DNA of 64,000 nucleotides from Nymphaea colorata (lineage: Eukaryota; Streptophyta; Magnoliopsida; Nymphaeales; Nymphaeaceae). The notes under the pieces are model-generated. The model was not told where the DNA came from and ran no database searches. It worked only from the letters and a program-made list of their open reading frames with translations. Positions within the stretch are counted from its first letter, which is position 1. Each line of letters opens with the position of its first letter. Position numbers and translations under genes: made by a program. This document shows, in pieces, positions 57,684 to 64,000 of the stretch. The stretch spans positions 1,364,001 through 1,428,000 of the forward strand of contig NC_045145.1 of NCBI RefSeq assembly GCF_008831285.2, read 5' to 3'.

Positions 57684-58586
57684 TATGTCACCGTTTCGCC
57701 AGGTGTGGGTACCGGTGCGGGTGAGGATGCAGGTGCCGGTGCAATACATCTCAAAAAATTACAGTGCAGTGAAGGTATTTATTATTATTATTAATTTATT
57801 ATTATAATATTTTACTGATGGAAAGGCCGTTGCACTCGAATCCATACCCAAAACACTCGAATCCATACCCAAAAGCAAGCCTTTCCCAATGCGCCGGTCG
57901 TAGCGTCGCCTCGATGGTTCCTTCCGTCGTCGGTCATTGGTAGAAGTGGGAAAAGGGGAAAGTCGAAAGAGAGAGAGAGCGAGATAAAAGAGGGGAAAAG
58001 GGTCGAAACCACTCCTCGCGAAATCTGCCTCTCGTCTTTGCCCTTTCCCTCTCTGTCTCTGTTCCTTCCTATCTGTGACCGAACTGATGCCGTTTTTCCA
58101 TCGGCAATTGATATCGGTTGCATTGGCATCAAGATTTCGATCAAGAGTGAAGGAATTTCTCGGCTTCGTCAAACCTAACTGCCAGTTTGCGGATCTGCAG
58201 AAAGAGCACCGTCCTCACCCTCATCGTCCTCATTGGCACTTACTGGTCCTTCCTCAAACCCTACCTTCAGGATAGGGAGAAGAAGGTCCTGATGATCGTG
58301 ATCCCTCTCCAAGTTGTTGCCGACATAGCACACATTGTCCTCGATGAGACCGGGCTGTTCACACAGGACTGGATCACATGGAAGCTGGTTTTCCTACTCG
58401 TTGATGTCATCTGCTGCTGTGCCATGCTGCTCCCCATTATTTGGTCTATCAAGAACCTCTGAGAGGCTGCCCGCACCGACGGCAAGGCTGCTGTGAACCT
58501 CATGAAACTTACGCCCTATTATGAAAACAATAGGGTGCGGGTTGGGTGCGGGTGCGTCACCAGGGTTGCCGTACCCTGGTGACATA
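57684..58586 (+). mobile_element. 903-bp Pack-MULE-like element inserted in CNL2
   Basis: Perfect 9-bp inverted ends, TATGTCACC...GGTGACATA. A perfect 10-bp direct flank GGTAAGGACC (57674-57683 and 58587-58596) is present once in CNL3 at about 63125. Subterminal text is rich in ggtgcgggtg, as in the 372-bp element at 54096. The right end also forms a hairpin, gtcaccagggt...accctggtgac (58557-58584). The interior carries a coding fragment of a seven-transmembrane gene (58202-58513), and no transposase. TSD length and captured host exon fit a Mutator-like Pack-MULE. A 21-bp tandem pair (cactcgaatccataccc) lies at 57833-57874. Confidence 0.85.
58202..58513 (+). pseudogene. Captured fragment of a lung-seven-TM/GPR107-type (CAND6/7-like) gene
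   Basis: Reads STVLTLIVLIGTYWSFLKPY, LQDREKKVLMIVIPLQV, then HIVLDETGLFTQDWITW, VFLLVDVICCCAMLLPIIWS and, past an in-frame TGA at 58459, EAARTDGKAAVNLMKLT. This matches the transmembrane core of plant lung-seven-transmembrane (GOST/GPR107-like, CAND6/CAND7) proteins, which are Golgi/endomembrane or candidate G-protein-coupled receptor-like membrane proteins. Three hydrophobic helices are visible. The fragment starts after ctgcag, which may be a former splice acceptor, and stops abruptly at 58513. It is in sense orientation relative to CNL2. It is a partial copy with no start codon. Confidence 0.85.
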
Positions 58587-59859
58587 GGTAAGGACCCTGT
58601 TCATGGTGAACATGTCAACTCCAAAGAGGCAACCCATCTCATAAGTGTACAACTGCCCATAGGCAGGGAGAATGATACAAAGGTGTTAGTAGAAATGCTC
58701 TCGTCGAATGACTTTTGTTGTAAGACTGAGAAGGGTGGTGCTTCTATTATCTCCTTTGTTGGAAAGGGAGGGATCGGTAAAATGACTCCCGCAAACATGG
58801 TATTTAATGAAGTTGAACAACAGTTCGTGGAACGCAGGTGGTGGGTTTGTGTTTCGGAAAGGCCAAACCATAAGGATTTGGTGCGGCAGATACTAACGGA
58901 AGTGTGCAAGAGTTATGGAGAAAACACTGATTGTTCCTTGACTGACTTACGCACACAATTACTGAACGAGCTCTCAAAGGAAAAATTTTGTTGGTCCTAG
59001 AAGATGTATGGGAAATAAAATGGTGGGAGGAAGAGATAGGGGGAACATTGATGGTGGGTGCTATGGGGAGCAAAATTTTGATTACCAGTAGAAAGAAGTA
59101 TGTGTCGGAGGGGATGGGTGCTTTTTATATGCATGAATTACAAGAATTTAGTTTCCACCAACGTTGGTACTTGTTTCTACAGGAGGTTTTAAGAGAAGGC
59201 CAAGCAGAATAAGATTTGGTGATGCATAAGAACAAATTTGTTGGAGAGGGAATAGTAAAGAAGTGTGGTGGGTTGCCACTTGTGATTAAGATGGTGGGGA
59301 CCATGATGCGCACCAAGAAAATTAGTAGGGGAGGAGGAATGGAAGACTGCTGCAGCCTCATCATCGTCCACTGAAATAGGTGGCAATATTCTTCCTGGTC
59401 TCATGCTGAGCTACGATGACTTGCCATGTTATTTGAAGACTTGTTTTGTGTTTTGCTGCAGTTATCCAAAGGATTATGAGATTGAAAGGGAGACATTGAT
59501 CATGCAATGGGTGGCACACGGATTGATTGAGGTTGGCATAGATGTTGAAGCAACAACAAACCAATACATTGAAGATTTGATAAGACGGTGTTTGATTGAA
59601 GAAATTGATTTGAAGAGCATCAAATTGCATGACATTTTGCATGACCTTGCCTTATATATAGGTGGAAGAGAATATGGCCATGCCTCTACTACTGAGCACA
59701 CCCGCCATCTGTCATTACTTGGTGTACACGATGCAGACGCACACAAGCATAATACCTTGGACAGCAAATAAGGTGTGCACATTGTTGGCTGATTCCAATT
59801 CTTACTTGCAGGTCTATATTGAATGCTTGACCAATTTCAAGTGGAAACAATGAAAAAAT

Positions 59860-60510
59860 AGAGTATAAATAAAAACATACCCAAATTGTCTCTATTATCC
59901 ATGCAAAATCAGTCATTGTTGACGTTTGCTCAGAAGGTTTGTCGACACGTTTGGTGAGTTGCAATACTCTCTTCCTGTGGCATACATTGTGGGCATGGTT
60001 GTTAAATTGGTGTGTGAGCAGCTTCATATGTCTGATAGTTAAGAAGTTGATTGTGCCCCAGGATTGGTTCAATGCAATGTGATTATGAACTGCATGATAT
60101 TGCATCAATGTGGATGAACACATGAATGTGTGCATGGTGTGCATTGACTTGTATATGAGTACATTTTTACACATGCATATATGTGGAATCTTTAGTTTTT
60201 TTATCTTATTTCACCAGGTGGTCATTTTTTTTCAGAAATATTTTGGTATTTTATCTTGTAATGGATAACCTTATTTTAGTATAAATTTTGGAACATGTAT
60301 GTATTTTACCCCTCCACTGACATCGCAAGGATTTTGGGATTCGGGTCCCACTTACGAGTGGAGGATCCGGACAGAGTTATACTGGACCCACTACGACAAA
60401 CAATGCCCCACTGCATAAATAAATTACCTGCGGTGCCCAGCCAATAGACAACAAAATAAACAAGCTTTTACTCTTTTGAGCCAGACATGGACCAATAATC
60501 AATAATCCAG
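59860..60510. other. Unrelated insertion or replacement within CNL2
   Basis: CNL1 passes directly from the ADW...NVKWL segment to LRR. CNL2 instead has about 0.65 kb without CNL similarity here. It includes repeated tgtgtgcatg/gcatggtgtgcattg words (60000-60180) and a GC-richer 60310-60440. No transposon ends were identified. Confidence 0.5.
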
Positions 60511-61049
60511 TTGAGGTATCTTGGGCTGAAATGGACATGGGAATTGAAATTTATAGCGGACTGCTTGGGGAAGCTTACCAATTTACGGACCTTGCATAGA
60601 TTTGTGGAATGCGATGAAAAAGGGGACACAAAGGGATGCGATATTAGGGAACTAAAAGACTTGAACAAACTACAGGGGGAATTGTCAATACAAGGGTTGG
60701 GGGGGGGGGCAAGAAAAGCAATTGATTGTGCAAGAAATGCACAATAGTTTAAGGAGAAGCATGTCATAAATAGTTTGGAATTCTACTTTGGAATTACTGG
60801 AGGTGTTTCTGAACAGAGTGGTACTTCTGGACAGAGTAATGACGAACAGAGTGGTGCACTGGAGGCATTGGAACCTCCACTTGGGCAGGAGTGCTTGGAG
60901 ATAGGCGATTATAAAGGAAAGATGCCAGTTTGGCATTTGAATACAGAGCATGCCAAGCTACATTCACTAAAGCTGGAAAGATGCAATTTATGGGAAAAAC
61001 TAATAAGCATTACTTCATTGAAAGTAATAAATGTCATCAATTGCCCAGC

Positions 61050-61500
61050 ACTATGTGAAATAGTTAGCACACCTGCCTTGGAGTTGTTGAAGGTGGAGGA
61101 ATGCTGCAGCCTAGAGCAATTACCTCATGACATGCTTGCACTCAAGTGGTTGGACGTGGCACTTTGTGACAGCCTGGAGCAATTGCCTCAGCACATGCCT
61201 GCTCTCAAGTCGTTGATGGTATGGGCATGTGATAGCCTAAAGGCTCTTGTTAACATGCCTGCCTTGGAGTCATTGGAGTTGAGTTATTGTGACGGCCTAG
61301 AGCATTTACATGACATCCCTGCTCTCAAGTCATTGATGGTGCGGAGATGTGATAGGCTAAAGACTCTAGCTGACATGCCTGCCTTGGAGGTAGAATTTTG
61401 TGACAGCCTAGAGCAATTACCTCATGACATGCCTGCTCTCAAGTTGTTTAAGGTGTATGGACCTAATAGCTTGAAGACTCTTGTTAATGTTCCTTTACTT
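61050..61500 (+). repeat. Tandem LRR units of the MPALKSL / CDSLKTL type in CNL2
   Basis: About seven near-regular protein repeats, roughly 23 residues per unit. They alternate HDMPALKSLMV..CDSL and NMPALESLEL..CDGLEHL patterns and are visible in DNA as catgcctgctctcaagt and catgcctgccttggagt. The DNA-level similarity of units implies recent expansion or gene conversion within the LRR, the ligand-facing part of such receptors. Confidence 0.75.
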
Positions 61501-62226
61501 GAGGAGTTGATGGTGGAAGGTTTGCTCAACTGGGAACGGTGGCCAGCAGATAGATTTGGGGAAACAACATTGACTTCTATGTAAAGGTTAAGGGAGGCAA
61601 ATTTTATGAATTGACCAAAGATGCGGACAGAAGGCTTGCTTGATGCTCTATTGGAGCTGGGGTGGCATGACGGTCAAGTGACTCAGCTCCAAAGTCTGTC
61701 AGTGTGTTGTTGCCTAAGTGCAAGATTGGGATGGAAATTCCTTGAGCAACTGCCTAAGCTCATTAAGTTAAGGTTGGATCCAGACTCAGCAGTACTACTG
61801 CCATCGCCATTGCCATCGGAGGTATCAACATTTCTACCCTCCCTCAAGTCTCTGACTTTGAGTGACACGAATCTTGATGAGGTCAAATTAGGAAGGGTGC
61901 CTCAGAGCTTGTGGGGTCTCTCACAACTGGAGACACTGTTCCTAAACTATTTCTATGAGGACATCAGCTTGGGAGGCCACTGGCAATGCATCCCAAAACT
62001 GAGGTACCTAGAGCTTCAATACTTCCCCAATCTGAAGTCTCTGTTGGACATTACTACCCACCAAAATGAAAATGATGCAGTAGCAACAACATGTCCCACG
62101 GATGCAAACGAACAGATCACCTGCCTCTCGAAGCTCGAAAAGCTGGTAATTTACTTTTGTCCAGCACTCCATCTGCCACAGGAACTCAGGGACCATCTTG
62201 GGGAAAGGTTATCCATCCTAGGCTAA

Positions 62227-62625
62227 AGTGGTTGAGGTGCTATCATGTTACAGAACCTTTTCTGTTTCGTTGGCTGAAGCCTTCAGTATTTACATATGTC
62301 CTGCACTTGATCTGCTGCAGGAATTAAGATGCCATCTTGGAGGAAAGGTAACAATTATCCGATATGTTTTAGTGTTTAAAATCTGTGACAGATTGTAACT
62401 ATATTTTTTTTTGTCTAGTATGAATCTTTTGCATTTCGTCCGCTCTTTTTTTCTCTCCGTTGTTTGATTTAGGTCTTGTACATTTTTTATGTCATGTTTT
62501 CCTTCTGCAAAAGTAGAGTGAATCACTAAAAATCAATAGATTGCAACTGCTTTCAGCAAACAAGATAGAAGCCAATAGGACTTGGTCATGTTGGTGAAAT
62601 CGCCTTCTTCTAGAAGCTTCAATGG
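62227..62625. other. Intergenic between CNL2 and CNL3
   Basis: Holds the 3' end of CNL2 (a possible continuation of LRR-like text CPALDLLQELR near 62300 in another frame) and the upstream region of CNL3. No other feature seen. Confidence 0.5.
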
Positions 62626-62673
62626 TTTAGGGTTTAGGGTTTAGGGTTTAGGTTTAGGGTTTAGGGTTTAGGG
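62626..62673 (+). repeat. Interstitial telomere-type repeat (TTTAGGG)7
   Basis: Six perfect TTTAGGG units and one six-base unit (TTTAGG at 62647-62652), ending ten bases before the CNL3 ATG. TTTAGGG is the usual plant telomere unit. Short arrays in 5' leaders are also known as telo-box type elements. The corresponding position in CNL2 has no such array. Confidence 0.95.
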
Positions 62674-62682
62674 TTGCTGGAG

Positions 62683-64000
62683 ATGGGGGCACTAATAGCC
62701 GATCTTGTGCAAACAGCCATTTCTACTACAACCAATTTGTTGAAAGAGACGAAAGACTACATCTTGAATGCCAAAGATGATCTGAAGAAGCTCCAAAGGA
62801 TCCTGAAAATCTTCCAAAAGGCCATCAAGGATGCTGATCGAGTCCTTTTTCAGCACGGAGTGTGACAGAGAACTAGGGTTTGAGCTCAAGGATGTTCTTT
62901 ATGATGCCGAGGACATCATCGAAGGATATCGAAGCAAAATTGAGGCCAGCAAGAGGGATCAGGTACAGAACCGGTCTTTGACCATAGCGCTCTCTTCCTA
63001 TTACGATGGTGTTTCTTTTCATTACCAACTTGGTACAAAATCAAGAAAATCAATGAAAGGCTTGATAAAATGAATAAATATTGGGACATGGTGGATAGGC
63101 TCAAAACAACACCAAAGGGGGTGGTAAGGACCCTGTTCATGGTGAACACGTCAACCGCAAAGAGGCAACCCATCACATAGGTGTACTACTGCCCATAGGC
63201 AGGGAGAATGATAAAAAGGTGTTAGTAGAAATTCTCTCGTCGAATGACTTTTGTAGTAAGACTGAGAAGGGTGGTGCTTCTATTATCTCCATTGTTGGAT
63301 AGGGAGGGATCGGTAAAACGACTCTTGCAAACATGGTATTTAATGAAATTGAACAACAGTTCGGGGAACGCAGGTGGTGGGTTTGTGTTTCGAAAAGGCC
63401 AAACCATAAGGATTTGGTGCGGCAGATACTTAGGGAAGTGTGCAAGAGTTCTGGAGAAAACACTGATTGTTCCTTGACTGACTTATGCAAACAATTACTG
63501 AACGAACTCTCAAAGTAAAAAATTTTGTTGGTCCTAGAAGATGTATGGGAAATAAAATGGTGGGAGGAAGAGATAGGGGGAACATTGATGGTGGGTGCAA
63601 TGGGGAGAAAAATTTTGATTACCAGTAGAAATCGGAGGGGATGGGTGATTTTTATATGCATGAATTACAAGAATTTATTTTCCACCAAAGTTGGTACTTG
63701 TTTCTGAAGGAGGACAGAAGAAGATTCAGTGATGCATAAGATCAAATTTATTGGAGAGGGAATAGTAAAGAAGTGTGGTGGGTTGCCACTTGTGATTCAG
63801 ATCGTGGGGTCCATGATCCGCACCAAGAAAATGAGTAGGGAGGACTGGAAGTCCGTCGTGGATAGTAAGATATGGGAATGGAAGACTCCTGCATCCTCAT
63901 CATCATCCACTGAAATAGGTGGCGATATTCTTCCTGGTCTCATGCTGAGCTACGATAACTTGCCATATTATTTGAAGAGTTGTTTTGTGTATTGCTGCAT
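62683..64000 (+). pseudogene. CNL3: CC-NB-ARC resistance-gene pseudogene, cut by window end
   Basis: ATG at 62683: MGALIADLVQTAISTTTNLL, then DLKKLQRILKIFQKAIKDAD. The T5 run at about 62845 shifts the frame exactly as in CNL2. The next frame gives ELKDVLYDAEDIIEGYRSKI. Further frameshifts lie near 63033 and 63118, with TAG at 63178. NB-ARC carries a stop (TAG 63300-63302) three codons before an otherwise good P-loop, GGIGKTTLANMV. A TAA follows SK at about 63516, then LLVLEDVWEIKWWEEEIGG, ILITSRN, KKCGGLPLVIQ (63773) and SCFVYCC at the last bases. It is very similar to CNL2 and has no MULE. LRR and MHD lie beyond the window. Confidence 0.88.

Larger units (their letters stand above)
57246..62226 (+). 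pseudogene. CNL2: CC-NB-ARC-LRR resistance-gene pseudogene split by a Pack-MULE
   Basis: The coiled coil at 57246-57673 lacks the ATG that CNL3 keeps (gagtggggc against gagATGGGGG). A T5 run near 57402 frameshifts it. After the 903-bp insertion NB-ARC resumes: P-loop VGKGGIGKMTPAN (58758-58799; the consensus Thr and Leu are changed to Met and Pro), a one-base loss before kinase-2 (LLVLEDVW, 58994), ILITSRK, GLPL in KKCGGLPLVIKMVG (59250), RNBS-D CFVFCCSYPKDYEIE (59445) and an MHD-like LHDILHDLALYI (59624). 59860-60510 is unrelated DNA. The LRR region 60511-62226 is one frame of 572 codons with only three stops (60745, 61582, 61615). In intact CNLs the NB-ARC switches on nucleotide exchange and the LRR senses ligand or guardee. 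This copy is not functional. Confidence 0.88.

Noticed and set aside
58187-58462. Treating the seven-TM-like frame as a stand-alone small gene
   Set aside because: It has no ATG at its start and has an in-frame TGA. It lies entirely between inverted ends with a target duplication, so it is a captured fragment.
62626-62673. Chromosome end at the telomere-type repeat
   Set aside because: Normal gene-like sequence continues on both sides and the array is only seven units, so it is interstitial.
1-64000. CRISPR array, bacterial operon or prophage
   Set aside because: The window is clearly plant nuclear DNA. Repeats are transposon ends, LTRs and microsatellites, with no spacer structure.
1-64000. 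tRNA or rRNA genes
   Set aside because: I found only primer-binding-site complements and a weak SINE-like A/B box. No cloverleaf-compatible tRNA or rRNA stretch was recognised by eye.

Overview
This is plant nuclear DNA, almost certainly from a flowering plant. It is AT-rich and intron/repeat dominated. It carries CC-NB-ARC-LRR (CNL) resistance-gene relics, a receptor-like LRR protein relic, TTTAGGG telomere-type repeats, Ty3/gypsy and Ty1/copia elements, a plant L1-type LINE with a DUF4283-like ORF1, and many hAT, MULE, CACTA and Tourist-like elements. I cannot place the species. Two runs of exactly 100 N (8235-8334 and 56260-56359) mark assembly joins. I see no gene that I would call intact: nearly every recognisable coding segment is a fragment, or is broken by stops, frameshifts or insertions.

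Layout. 0.3-2.3 kb (block A1, minus strand) holds a triacylglycerol-lipase exon relic and is repeated in inverted orientation at 41.4-43.1 kb (A2). 2.5-4.75 kb (B1) holds a 5'-truncated LRR receptor-like protein and is repeated in direct orientation at 53.9-56.25 kb (B2). 7.06-8.23 kb (C1) holds a copia RNase H relic and is repeated at 37.9-39.1 kb (C2). A TRIM-like element lies at 11.5-12.0 kb. CNL relic 1, with its NB-ARC domain deleted, lies at 15.3-16.6 kb. From 17 to 26 kb is mostly repeat-derived non-coding DNA, including a 588-bp hAT-like element with a long polypyrimidine tract. 26.9-31.6 kb is a GC-richer island with degenerate gypsy gag/protease and two unidentified long ORFs. A DNA-ligase catalytic-domain exon relic sits at 36.65 kb.

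45.2-53.9 kb is a nested structure. An L1-type LINE was split by a nearly full-length 5.45-kb gypsy element (46236-51684) with 431-bp LTRs and a 5-bp CAGAC target duplication. The LINE is cut off before its reverse transcriptase, at the junction with block B2. 57.2-64 kb is a tandem pair of closely related CNL pseudogenes (CNL2 and CNL3). CNL2 is interrupted by a 903-bp Pack-MULE-like element carrying a piece of a lung-seven-transmembrane/GPR107-type (CAND6/7-like) gene. CNL3 is preceded directly by an interstitial (TTTAGGG)7 tract and runs off the window end.

The parts do not form a pathway. The window reads as a transposon-rich resistance-gene graveyard shaped by segmental duplication, nested insertion and gene-fragment capture. 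The duplicate pairs give natural empty sites that prove several insertions: B1 for the 372-bp MULE in B2, and CNL3 for the Pack-MULE in CNL2. I found no convincing new biological system. The strongest leads are the Pack-MULE, the telomere-repeat/CNL junction and two unidentified ORFs.
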